27,557 bases of DNA from positions 1-27,557 of the forward strand of contig DATIFC010000166.1 in assembly GCA_035455445.1 (NCBI GenBank), written 5' to 3'. The position numbers were made by a program, and so were the translations under genes. Position 1 is the stretch's first letter, and the number at the start of each line of letters is the position of its first letter. Below the pieces are notes generated by a model. That model was not told where the DNA came from. It searched no databases and saw only the letters and a list, made by a program, of their open reading frames with translations. Shown here piece by piece: positions 1 through 8,575 of the stretch. This stretch comes from AC-32 sp035455445. Its GTDB lineage: Bacteria > Actinomycetota > Thermoleophilia > Gaiellales > Gaiellaceae.

Positions 1-475
1 AGCCGGCGTCGTCGAGGACGTGCCACCGCGCCGCCGCGAGGCCCGTCACATGCGCGACCTGGGTTCCGGTGACGAAGCCGATCGACGCCTCGCCGGGAAG
101 GCCGAGCAGCTCGAGGAGCCAGTCGCGCGCCACCTGCTCCACCACCGAGGCCGAGGGGCCGGCGATGTAGAGACCGGCGTTCTGATCCCAGGCCGAGGCG
201 AGCCAGTCCGCCGCGAGCGCAGCCGGCAGCCCGCCGCCGATGACGAAGCCGAAGTACCGCCCGCTGCCCATGGCGACGACGCCGGGCTCGGCGCTCTCGG
301 CGAGCTCGCCCACGACGCGGGCGGGATCGACCGGCTCCTCGGGCAAGGGGCCGCCGAGCGCCTCGCGCAGCTCCTCCGGCGTCGCGTCCGGGAAGACCGG
401 CCGGTCACCCAGGCTCTCGAGGTAGTCGGCCGCGATCTCGGCCGTCTCCCGCAGAAGCTCCCGGATCTCGCTCAC
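1..475 (-). CDS. PLP-dependent group II (aromatic-L-amino-acid-type) decarboxylase, N-terminal part, cut by window edge
   Basis: The reverse strand is open from a GTG at 475 to the left edge, giving 158 residues with no stop. The translation reads as the N-terminal third of a group II PLP decarboxylase: an N-terminal helical segment (VSEIRELLRETAEIAADYLE), then RYFGFVIGGGLPAALAADWL and a WDQNAGLY stretch where family members have a (Y/F)FGF...P..lladwl..a.nqn pattern, then LLGLP and GFVTGTQVAHVTGLAAAR at the start of the PLP-binding large domain. The lysine that carries PLP lies beyond the window, so activity and substrate cannot be judged. A GGAG at 484-487 (minus) sits 8 nt before the GTG and supports this start. 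Proteins of this family decarboxylate or otherwise process aromatic amino acids or glutamate-like substrates; the substrate here is unknown. Confidence 0.8.
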   Translation of the reverse strand, partial: MSEIRELLRETAEIAADYLESLGDRPVFPDATPEELREALGGPLPEEPVDPARVVGELAESAEPGVVAMGSGRYFGFVIGGGLPAALAADWLASAWDQNAGLYIAGPSASVVEQVARDWLLELLGLPGEASIGFVTGTQVAHVTGLAAARWHVLDDAG

Positions 476-556
476 ACCAACCGCTCCATTGCGCGAGCGG
501 CGCTCACTCGGTGCCCTCGGCGCGAGGCCTTCGGGGAAACCAGACGCGTAGCGTGC

Positions 557-1099
557 TCACGCGTCCATCGCGAAGAGCTGCGCCTCGCGCCGGCCGAGCA
601 GCAGGTCGCGCTCGTAGGCGAGCCCGAGCTTGCGGGCCACGTTCTCGGAGGCGGTGTTGCCGTGGATGATCAGCGCGATCAGCCGGCCGGCGCCGAGCTC
701 GCGCAGGGCGAAGTCGCGCACCGCGCCCGCCGCCTCCGTCGCGTAGCCGTGCCCCCAGTAGTCGCGGCCGAGCGTATAGCCGACCTCGACCTCGGTGCGG
801 CCGTTCTGCGCCTCGGCGCGCGTCGTCGGCTCCCAGGTCTCCGCGTTCCAGACCAGCAGCCCGACGCGGCCGATCACCGCGCCGTCCTCCTTGCGCACGG
901 CGGTGAAGAGGCCGAAGCCGTCCGCCTCCCAGCGCTGGATCATCCGCTTCACCGAGCGCTCGGTCTCGGAGCGCGTGAGCGGCCGCCCGTCGCCGACGTA
1001 GCGCATCACCTCCGGGTCGGCGTACATCGGCGCGAGCGCCTCGGCGTCCTCCGGCACGGGCGCGCGCAGCAGGAGCCGTTCCGTCTCGAGCGAGACCAT
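557..1099 (-). CDS. GNAT-family N-acetyltransferase, RimJ/RimL type
   Basis: 180 residues, a full-length Acetyltransf_3-type GNAT. It opens with LETERLLLRAPVPEDAEALAPMYADPEVMRYVG, the usual substrate-side N-terminus of RimJ/RimL-like enzymes. The acetyl-CoA binding segment is VGYTLGRDYWGHGYATEAAGA (about 107-127), and the C-terminal NTASENVARKLGLAYERD (about 149-166) is the conserved N-x-x-S-x-x-x-x-x-K-x-G element. These enzymes move acetyl from acetyl-CoA to an amine, either protein N-termini or small molecules; the substrate cannot be told. The gene lies 16 bp after the cyclase stop on the same strand. TAGGCT 7 nt before the ATG suggests its own leaderless promoter in that gap. The partial decarboxylase starts about 80 bp downstream. 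Confidence 0.85.
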   Translation of the reverse strand: MVSLETERLLLRAPVPEDAEALAPMYADPEVMRYVGDGRPLTRSETERSVKRMIQRWEADGFGLFTAVRKEDGAVIGRVGLLVWNAETWEPTTRAEAQNGRTEVEVGYTLGRDYWGHGYATEAAGAVRDFALRELGAGRLIALIIHGNTASENVARKLGLAYERDLLLGRREAQLFAMDA

Positions 1100-1106
1100 C
1101 GGGCGG

Positions 1107-1112
1107 AGCCTA
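1107..1112 (-). promoter_or_regulatory. -10 box for the GNAT gene, leaderless layout
   Basis: TAGGCT on the minus strand, separated by 7 nt (CCGCCCG) from the ATG at 1099. There is no Shine-Dalgarno sequence between it and the start. The predicted transcription start falls on or next to the ATG. Confidence 0.5.
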
Positions 1113-1115
1113 CGC

Positions 1116-1853
1116 TCAGAACGCGAGCTTGATCAGGAGCACGATCGCCACGATCGCGGCGACGACGAGGACGAGCGTCACGAGCCCGCCCGCCGCGTGG
1201 CGCACCTGCTTGCCGGGAGAGCCGCTGAGCGCCGCCTCGAGCTGATCCTCGATGTAGCGCTCGATCCGGTCGTCGAACCGCTTCTCGAATGCCTGCTTCG
1301 GGTTGTCGGCCCTCAGCGGCGGGAAGGAGCGCGACGACTCCTCCAGCGCCACCTCGTAGACGTGCTCGTGCTGGATGTCCTTCAGGTGCGCCTGACCGAG
1401 GTCGCGGACGCTGACGCGCTCCGGGAGGTCGTTGCCGAGCAGCGCGCGCGTCGTCTCCGAGAGCAGGATCTGCCCGCCGTGCCCCGCCGAGCAGATCCGC
1501 GCCGCGCGGACGACGTCGAGGCCGACGTAGCCCTCGTCGCCGACGGTCGGCTCGCCGGTGTGCAGGCCCATGCGCACGAGCACCTCGGCCCCGCCCGGCC
1601 ACTCGTGGCGCGCCAGCGCGCGCTGGCCCTCGACCGCGGCCCGGACGGCGTTCCGCGCACGCGGGAACGAGTAGAAGAAGGCGTCGCCCTGCGTGTCTAC
1701 CTCGCTGCCGCCGTCGGCCTGGAAGACCTCGCGCAGCAGCCGCCGGTGGTCCGCCACGACCTGCCCGTAGTCGTCGCCGAGCTCCTGCAGCAGGCGTGTC
1801 GAGCCCTCGATGTCGGTGAAGAGGAAGGTGACGGTGCCGCCGGGGAGAGCCAC
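1116..1853 (-). CDS. class III adenylate/guanylate cyclase domain protein with C-terminal membrane anchor
   Basis: 245 residues from the GTG at 1853. Residues about 7-170 are a single cyclase homology domain: FLFTDIEGST with metal-binding Asp14, VDTQGDAFFYSF with the second metal Asp57, VRMGLHTGEP, and GYVGLDVVRAARICSAGHGGQILLS. In the last motif the transition-state Arg (119) is present, but the position normally Asn is Val115. About 50 polar residues follow, then a single hydrophobic helix (about 222-243) ending IKLAF, so the protein looks tail-anchored with its catalytic domain in the cytoplasm. Known members make cAMP or cGMP as homodimers. Whether this one is active with Val115 is unclear. 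The GTG start is chosen because TACGGT lies 6 nt upstream; a TTG five codons earlier would place that box inside the coding region. Confidence 0.85.
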   Translation of the reverse strand: MALPGGTVTFLFTDIEGSTRLLQELGDDYGQVVADHRRLLREVFQADGGSEVDTQGDAFFYSFPRARNAVRAAVEGQRALARHEWPGGAEVLVRMGLHTGEPTVGDEGYVGLDVVRAARICSAGHGGQILLSETTRALLGNDLPERVSVRDLGQAHLKDIQHEHVYEVALEESSRSFPPLRADNPKQAFEKRFDDRIERYIEDQLEAALSGSPGKQVRHAAGGLVTLVLVVAAIVAIVLLIKLAF

Positions 1854-1858
1854 GGCAC

Positions 1859-1865
1859 TACCGTA
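1859..1865. promoter_or_regulatory. shared symmetric -10 box, divergent cyclase and DUF255 promoters
   Basis: The heptamer TACCGTA contains TACCGT on the plus strand (1859-1864, 7 nt before the GTG at 1872) and TACGGT on the minus strand (1865-1860, 6 nt before the GTG at 1853). Both fit TANNNT and both give leaderless spacing. The two genes are only 18 bp apart, so the same base pairs must serve both directions if both calls are right. Confidence 0.5.
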
Positions 1866-1871
1866 CAAAGC

Positions 1872-3765
<1,894 letters not shown>

Positions 3766-3773
<8 letters not shown>

Positions 3774-3788
3774 CAGTCTGTTACTTGG
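3766..3788. promoter_or_regulatory. perfect 23-bp palindrome, candidate repressor operator of the liv operon
   Basis: Arms CCAAGTAACAG (3766-3776) and CTGTTACTTGG (3778-3788) are perfect reverse complements around a single central T. The site is markedly AT-richer than its surroundings. It contains the TAA stop of the upstream gene, and its right arm overlaps the predicted livG -35 hexamer TTGGAT (3785-3790). Length and symmetry fit a TetR-type dimeric repressor site. No regulator gene is in the window. Confidence 0.6.
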
Positions 3789-3814
3789 ATCGGGAGGGGC
3801 GGGCGCCTTAGAGT
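3785..3814 (+). promoter_or_regulatory. liv operon promoter (-35 TTGGAT, -10 TAGAGT)
   Basis: TTGGAT at 3785-3790 and TAGAGT at 3809-3814 are separated by 18 nt. The -10 box is 8 nt before the GTG start of livG, again a leaderless layout. The -35 box sits in the right arm of the palindrome at 3766-3788. Confidence 0.5.
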
Positions 3815-3822
3815 CCTCCGCC

Positions 3823-4527
3823 GTGGCGCTGCTCACGGTCGAGCAGGTGACGAAGACGTTCGGCGGGGTCGTGGCGGTCGACGACGTCACGCTGGACGTG
3901 GGGGAGGGCGAGATCGTCGGCCTCATCGGCCCGAACGGCGCCGGCAAGACGACGCTCTTCAACCTGATCACGCGTCTGTACAGGCCGGACGCGGGCGAGA
4001 TCGCGTTCGACGGCGCGAGCCTGCTGCGCACGTCGCCGCACCGGATCGTCCGGCGCGGGATCGCGCGCACCTTCCAGAACGTCGAGCTCTTTTCCTCGAT
4101 GACGGTCCTCGAGCACGTGCTCGTCGGCCGCCACGCCCGGCGCGGCCGCAGCGCCCGCGAGCTGCTCGCCTACGTCGGCCTCTCGCCGCTTGCGCACCGG
4201 CCCGCGGCCGAGCTCTCGTACGGCACGCGCAAGCGGGTCGAGCTGGCACGCGCCCTCGCCGCCGGGCCCCGTCTCCTGCTGCTCGACGAGCCCGCCGGCG
4301 GGCTCAACCACGAGGAGGTCGCCGCTCTGGCAACGCTGATCAGGAACATCCGCCACGACTTCGAGCTGACGCTGCTGCTGGTGGAGCACCACATGGGCCT
4401 GGTGATGGGCGTGGCCGAGCGGGTTCACGTGCTCGACTTCGGCCGGCTGATCGCGAGCGGCGCCCCGCGCGAGGTGCAGAGCGACCCGAAGGTGATCGAG
4501 GCCTACCTGGGAACGCCGGTTGGCTGA
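3823..4527 (+). CDS. livG: branched-chain amino acid-type ABC transporter, ATP-binding protein LivG
   Basis: 234 residues. Walker A GPNGAGKTT (36-44), Q-loop in FQNVELFSSMTVLEHV, an ABC signature of the LivG kind (ELSYGTRKRVELARALA) and Walker B LLLLDEPAGGL are all present. The switch His lies in LLLVEHHMGLVMG. The short signature with SYG in place of SGG and the phrase DEPAGGLN are typical of LivG rather than LivF. It is slightly shorter than many LivG proteins because the mid-domain insertion is reduced. It pairs with LivF to power the LivH-LivM permease. The stop overlaps the livF start by 8 bp, so the two ATPases are probably translated together. The substrate class (branched-chain amino acids, amides, urea or aromatic compounds) cannot be fixed from the ATPase. 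Confidence 0.9.
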   Translation: MALLTVEQVTKTFGGVVAVDDVTLDVGEGEIVGLIGPNGAGKTTLFNLITRLYRPDAGEIAFDGASLLRTSPHRIVRRGIARTFQNVELFSSMTVLEHVLVGRHARRGRSARELLAYVGLSPLAHRPAAELSYGTRKRVELARALAAGPRLLLLDEPAGGLNHEEVAALATLIRNIRHDFELTLLLVEHHMGLVMGVAERVHVLDFGRLIASGAPREVQSDPKVIEAYLGTPVG

Positions 4528-5236
4528 GCCACTGCTCCGGCTGGAGGACGTCACCGCCCGCTACGGGCCGGTCACGGCGCTGCACGGGATCTCGCTGCAC
4601 GTCGGCGAGGGCGAGGCGGTGGCCGTGCTCGGCGCCAACGGGGCCGGCAAGACGACGACCCTCCGCTCGATCTCGGGCACCGTGCGGCGGGCCGGGACGA
4701 TCGCCTTCGGAGGCAAGAGCATCGCGCGACGCTCGCCCGAGGCGGTGGCGCGGGCCGGGATCGCGCACGTTCCCGAGGGCCGCGGCACGCTCACCGAGCT
4801 GAGCGTCCACGACAATCTGCGCCTCGGCGCCTACACGCGCCGCGACCGCAAGGCGATGGCCGAGGACGAGCGGCGCGTGCTCGCCCACTTCCCCATGCTC
4901 CGGGAACGCGCCTCGCAGCGCGCGGGAACCCTCAGCGGCGGCGAGCAGCAGATGCTCGCCCTCGCGCGCGCGCTGATGCTGCGTCCGCGCCTGCTGCTGC
5001 TCGACGAGCCCTCGCTCGGGCTGGCGCCGATGGTCGTCGCCGAGATCTTCCGGATCGTGCGCGAGCTGAACGAGCGCGAGGGCCTGGCCGTGCTCGTGGT
5101 CGAGCAGAACGCGGCGCTCGCGCTCGAGGCCTCCTCGCGCGCGTACGTGCTCGAGGTCGGTCGGGTAGCCGTCGAGGGCTCGAGCGCCGACCTGCGCCGG
5201 GACGAGGCCGTCCGACGCTCGTACCTGGGGTACTGA
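4520..5236 (+). CDS. livF: branched-chain amino acid-type ABC transporter, ATP-binding protein LivF
   Basis: 238 residues from a TTG at 4520 that overlaps the end of livG by 8 bp. Walker A GANGAGKTT (38-46), VPEGRGTLTELSVHDNLRLGAY, signature LSGGEQQMLALARALM and Walker B LLLLDEPSLGLAP follow the LivF pattern closely. The final helix has LVVEQNAALALEASSRAYVLEVGRV, also typical. TTG is the only reasonable start because the core domain begins within a few residues. It works as a heterodimer with LivG on the cytoplasmic face of the permease. About 98 bp with a hairpin separate it from livH. Confidence 0.9.
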   Translation: MAEPLLRLEDVTARYGPVTALHGISLHVGEGEAVAVLGANGAGKTTTLRSISGTVRRAGTIAFGGKSIARRSPEAVARAGIAHVPEGRGTLTELSVHDNLRLGAYTRRDRKAMAEDERRVLAHFPMLRERASQRAGTLSGGEQQMLALARALMLRPRLLLLDEPSLGLAPMVVAEIFRIVRELNEREGLAVLVVEQNAALALEASSRAYVLEVGRVAVEGSSADLRRDEAVRRSYLGY

Positions 5237-5300
5237 GCTGTGGAACGTCTTCATCGACCGTGTCAGACGGGGCCCCGGGCAGAGCCCGCGCACCCTCTAG

Positions 5301-5322
5301 GCGCCACCGCAAGCGGCGGCGC
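5301..5322 (+). repeat. hairpin between livF and livH
   Basis: GCGCCACCGC (5301-5310) can pair with GCGGCGGCGC (5313-5322), with one A-C mismatch and a small CAAG-type loop. No T-run follows, so it is not a standard intrinsic terminator. It lies 13 nt before the livH ATG and could affect mRNA stability or initiation between ATPase and permease genes. Confidence 0.35.
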
Positions 5323-5334
5323 AGTGGGGTACTG

Positions 5335-6237
5335 ATGCTGCTCGCCCTCGACTGGACGCAGCTCGCCCAGCAGATCGTGATCGGGCTCGCCTCCGGCGGC
5401 GTGTGGGCGACGCTCGCGGTCGCGCTCGTGCTGATCTACCGCTCGACCGGCGTGATCAACTTCGCGCAGGGCGAGATGGCGATGTTCTCGACCTTCATCG
5501 CCTGGTCGCTCGTCCACCACGGCCTCTCCTACTGGGGGGCCTTCGCGCTCACCGTCGTGATCTCGTTCGCGGGCGGAATCGCGGTCGAGCGCACCGTCAT
5601 CCGGCCCGTCGAGCGCGCGCCGGTGCTGACGGTCGTGATCGTCACGCTCGGCCTCTTCTTCCTCGTCAACGGCGCCGCCCGCTGGATCTGGTCGCCCGAG
5701 ACGCGCAGCCTCCCGAACGCGTTCTCGACGCGGCCGATCGACGTCGCCGGCGTCGCGTTCTCGATCCAGGATCTCGGCACGATTGCCGTCGCGCTGGCGG
5801 CGGTGGGCCTGCTGTGGCTCTTCTACCGCTTCACCAAGCTCGGCCTCGCCTCGCGCGCGGCCGCGCTCAACCCGGAGGCGAGCCGGCTCGTCGGCGTGCG
5901 CGTCAGCTGGATGCTCGCGCTGGGCTGGGGGCTCGCGGCGGCGATGGGCGCGGTCTCCGGGATGCTGACCGCCCCGGCGCTTGCCAGCTTCGACCAGAAC
6001 CTGATGCAGCCCGTGCTCCTGTACGCCTTCGCGGGCGCCGTGCTCGGCGGGATCGACAGCCCGCTCGGCGCGGTCGCCGGCTCGCTGCTGCTCGGCGTCC
6101 TGATCAATTTGCTCGGGACGTACGTCGACTGGATCGGCGGCGAGCTGCGGCTGCCGGTCGCGCTGGCGGTGATCCTCGGCGTGCTGCTCGTCCGGCCCGC
6201 CGGCCTGTTCGGCCGACCCGTGGAGCGGAGGGTCTGA
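5335..6237 (+). CDS. livH: branched-chain amino acid-type ABC transporter permease LivH
   Basis: 300 residues from the ATG at 5335, with a GGGG at 5326-5329 as a weak ribosome site. The protein is mostly hydrophobic, with about eight membrane segments. Family landmarks are IVIGLASGGVWATLAVALVLIYRSTGVINFAQGEMAMF at the N-terminus and QPVLLYAFAGAVLGGIDSPLGAVAGSLLLGVLINLLG near the C-terminus, the cytoplasmic loop region that contacts the ATPase. It forms the membrane channel with LivM. The livM ATG overlaps the stop (TGATG), so the two permease genes are tightly coupled. Confidence 0.92.
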   Translation: MLLALDWTQLAQQIVIGLASGGVWATLAVALVLIYRSTGVINFAQGEMAMFSTFIAWSLVHHGLSYWGAFALTVVISFAGGIAVERTVIRPVERAPVLTVVIVTLGLFFLVNGAARWIWSPETRSLPNAFSTRPIDVAGVAFSIQDLGTIAVALAAVGLLWLFYRFTKLGLASRAAALNPEASRLVGVRVSWMLALGWGLAAAMGAVSGMLTAPALASFDQNLMQPVLLYAFAGAVLGGIDSPLGAVAGSLLLGVLINLLGTYVDWIGGELRLPVALAVILGVLLVRPAGLFGRPVERRV

Positions 6238-7250
6238 TGAGGTCTCGCGCACTCGGCATCGTCGTCTGGCTGACCACGGCCGCGGCAGCGGTGCTCGCCT
6301 ACCTGCTCATGCCGAGCTTCGTCAGCGACTTCCACTCGCGCGGGCTCGCCGAGGCCGGCGCCTACTTCGTCGCCATCATCGGCCTCAACCTGCTCACCGG
6401 CTACACGGGGCAGATCTCGCTCGGCCACGGCGCGCTGATGGCGATCGGGGGCTATACGACCGCCTGGTTGATGGTCCACGAGCACTGGCGCGACGTCTGG
6501 ACGATCCCCCTCGCCGGCCTCGCCGCCGGCCTGGTCGGCTTCCTCATCGGGCTCCCGGCACTGCGCCTCTCGGGCCTGTACCTGGCGCTGGCGACGTTCG
6601 CCTTCGCCGTCTCGATGCCGTCGCTGCTGAAGAAGTTCTCCGGCATCACCGGGGGTGGACAGGGATTGCGTCCGATCGAGGAGGCGCCCTTGCAGATCAC
6701 CGGGCTCAGCGGCACCGTCACGATCCTCGGCCACTCGGTCACCCAGAACGACTTCCTCTACTACCTGAGCTGGGGGCTCGGCCTGGTCGGGTTCGTCATC
6801 GCCTGGCTGCTCGTGCGCGGCCGCGTCGGCCGAACCCTCCGCGCCGTTCGCGACAGCGAGGTCGCGGCGGCGTCGGCGGGCATCGGTCTCGCACGCACGA
6901 AGACGCTCGTGTTCGCGCTGAGCGGGGTCTACGCGGGTGTTGCCGGGGCCCTCGTCGCGATCCAGACGGAGATCGTCAGCCCGCTCTCGTTCACGTTCGT
7001 GCTCTCGATCGTGATCCTCGTGGGCGCGGTCGTCGGCGGGCTCGGCTCGCTGCCGGGGATGGTTCTCGGCGCGCTCTTCATCGAGTACCTGCCCGACATC
7101 TCGACGCGCGTCTCGCAGAAGCCCGGGGTGCCCGACTTCGTCTACGGCGTCGCGATCATCCTCGTGATGATCCTCCTGCCGACCGGCGCGGGCGGCCTGC
7201 TGAAGCGGCTTGCCAGACCGCTAACAACCCGGCTATACCTTCGTCCCTAG
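6237..7250 (+). CDS. livM: branched-chain amino acid-type ABC transporter permease LivM
   Basis: 337 residues, starting at an ATG that shares its A with the livH stop. N-terminal membrane helix, then the LivM landmark YFVAIIGLNLLTGYTGQISLGHGALMAIGGYTTAWL (about 42-77), a loop FSGITGGGQGLRPIE, and the ATPase-contact segment GRTLRAVRDSEVAAASAGIGLARTKTLVFALSGVYAGVAGAL (about 199-240). About nine to ten membrane segments. Its 3' end holds the predicted livK -35 box (TTGCCA at 7210-7215). Confidence 0.92.
   Translation: MRSRALGIVVWLTTAAAAVLAYLLMPSFVSDFHSRGLAEAGAYFVAIIGLNLLTGYTGQISLGHGALMAIGGYTTAWLMVHEHWRDVWTIPLAGLAAGLVGFLIGLPALRLSGLYLALATFAFAVSMPSLLKKFSGITGGGQGLRPIEEAPLQITGLSGTVTILGHSVTQNDFLYYLSWGLGLVGFVIAWLLVRGRVGRTLRAVRDSEVAAASAGIGLARTKTLVFALSGVYAGVAGALVAIQTEIVSPLSFTFVLSIVILVGAVVGGLGSLPGMVLGALFIEYLPDISTRVSQKPGVPDFVYGVAIILVMILLPTGAGGLLKRLARPLTTRLYLRP
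7210..7239 (+). promoter_or_regulatory. predicted livK promoter inside the end of livM
   Basis: TTGCCA (7210-7215) and TATACC (7234-7239) are 18 nt apart; this is the clearest two-box promoter in the window. The ATG follows 17 nt after the -10 box with AGGG just upstream. A private promoter would let the binding protein be made in excess over the membrane parts. Confidence 0.5.
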
Positions 7251-7256
7251 AGGGCG

Positions 7257-8468
7257 ATGCCGAGGACGACGTACCTACTCGCGTGCGCTCTGGGCGCACT
7301 CGCGCTCGCCACGGTGGCGGCCGGCGCCGCGTCCGAGACCGGCGTGACCTCGGGCCAGGTGCTGATCGGCGGCACCACGCCGCTGAGCGGCCCGGCCTCC
7401 GCGTACCAGTCGGTGGCCAAGGGCGCCGCGGCCTACTTCCGCTACGTCAACGCCCACGGCGGCGTGAACAAGCGCAAGATCAAGTACGTCTACAAGGACG
7501 ACGGCTACGACCCCACGCGGACGTTCGAGCAGACGCGCGAGCTCGTCCAGCAGGACAAGGTCTACGCGATCTTCAACAGCCTCGGCACCGAGCACAACCT
7601 CGCCACGCGCTCCTACCTGAACGCCCTCAAGATCCCGCAGCTCTTCGTGGCGAGCGGCGCGACGACCTTCGGCAAGGACTACAAGCAGTACCCGTGGACG
7701 ATCGGCTACCAGCCCAACTACCGCGCCGAGGGGACGATCTACGGCCGCTACGTCGCCAAGACGAGCCCGAAGGCGCGGATCGGCGTCCTCTACCAGAACG
7801 ACGACTACGGCAAGGACATGCTCGCCGGCCTGCGAAACGGCCTCGGCAAGAAGGCGGGCCTGATCAAGTCGAAGCAGAACTACGACGTCACCGACCCGGA
7901 CGTGCAGTCACAGGTCGCCAGGCTGAAGGCGGCCAAGGTGAACACGGTGATGCTGTTCGCGACTCCGAAGTTCGCGATCCAGACCTACGTCTACGCGAAC
8001 AAGCTCGGCTGGCGGCCGCGCGTCTACGTGAACGCCGTCTCGAGCGCGGCCAACATCATGGGCCTCGCGACCGCGGGGACGAGCAGGAAGCAGACCGAGG
8101 GCTCGATCTCGATCGTCTTCCTCAAGGACCCGACGGACCCCCACTGGAGGAACGACCCGGGCGCCAGGCTCTACCGCTCGATCATGAAGCGCTACAAGGG
8201 CGGGAACCCGAACGACGTCTACGCCGTCTACGGCATGTCGGCCGCGCACACCTTCGTCGCGGCGCTGAAGAAGGCCGGTAAGAACCCGACGCGCGCCTCG
8301 ATCATGAAGGCGGCGACGAGCCTGAACGTCAAGAACGACCCCTTCCTGCTTCCGGGCATGACCGTGCACACGAGCAAGAGCGACCACTTCCCGCTCGACC
8401 AGGCCAAGCTGCAGCGCTACCACAACGGGCACTGGGTGTCGTTCGGCGGCTTGTTCCGCGTCCGGTAA
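7257..8468 (+). CDS. livK: extracellular substrate-binding protein of the Liv-type ABC transporter
   Basis: 403 residues. An N-terminal signal peptide (TTYLLACALGALALATVAAGAAS, cleavage expected near residue 25) is followed by the type I periplasmic-binding fold of the Leu/Ile/Val family: VLIGGTTPLSGPASAYQSVAKGAAAYFRYVNAHGGVNKRKIKYVYKDDGYDPTRTFEQTRELVQQDKVYAIFNSLG. The motif RIGVLYQNDDYGKD begins the second lobe. No lipobox Cys is seen near the cleavage site, although the signal peptide contains one Cys in its core. It is the last gene of the importer cluster and delivers ligand to LivHM. Ligand identity cannot be read from sequence; related proteins bind branched-chain amino acids, amides or aromatic acids. 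Confidence 0.9.
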   Translation: MPRTTYLLACALGALALATVAAGAASETGVTSGQVLIGGTTPLSGPASAYQSVAKGAAAYFRYVNAHGGVNKRKIKYVYKDDGYDPTRTFEQTRELVQQDKVYAIFNSLGTEHNLATRSYLNALKIPQLFVASGATTFGKDYKQYPWTIGYQPNYRAEGTIYGRYVAKTSPKARIGVLYQNDDYGKDMLAGLRNGLGKKAGLIKSKQNYDVTDPDVQSQVARLKAAKVNTVMLFATPKFAIQTYVYANKLGWRPRVYVNAVSSAANIMGLATAGTSRKQTEGSISIVFLKDPTDPHWRNDPGARLYRSIMKRYKGGNPNDVYAVYGMSAAHTFVAALKKAGKNPTRASIMKAATSLNVKNDPFLLPGMTVHTSKSDHFPLDQAKLQRYHNGHWVSFGGLFRVR

Positions 8469-8575
8469 CGCGCCCTGCAGCCGCGACGGTGGGTCAGACC
8501 ACCACGCCGGCGAAGTCGGCACGGCCTCTCTGGTCGGCGCCGCCGAGTCGGCGCCTTGGACGGCCTGTTCCGGGG
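8469..8575. other. convergent gap between livK and the EamA gene
   Basis: A short GGTGG/CCACC inverted repeat (8488-8492 and 8499-8503) and a 9-bp direct repeat GTCGGCGCC (8533-8541 and 8547-8555) lie here. Neither is followed by a T-run on either strand, so no clear intrinsic terminator is visible where the two convergent transcripts meet. Confidence 0.4.

Noticed and set aside
476..491. Five-codon mini-ORF (MERLV) overlapping the start of the partial decarboxylase
   Set aside because: It has no promoter box at leaderless spacing, no related amino acid signal, and its ATG lies within the ribosome-binding region of the real gene.
7216..7256. Possible riboswitch or attenuator before livK
   Set aside because: Only about 11 nt separate the predicted transcription start from the ATG, too short for any aptamer.
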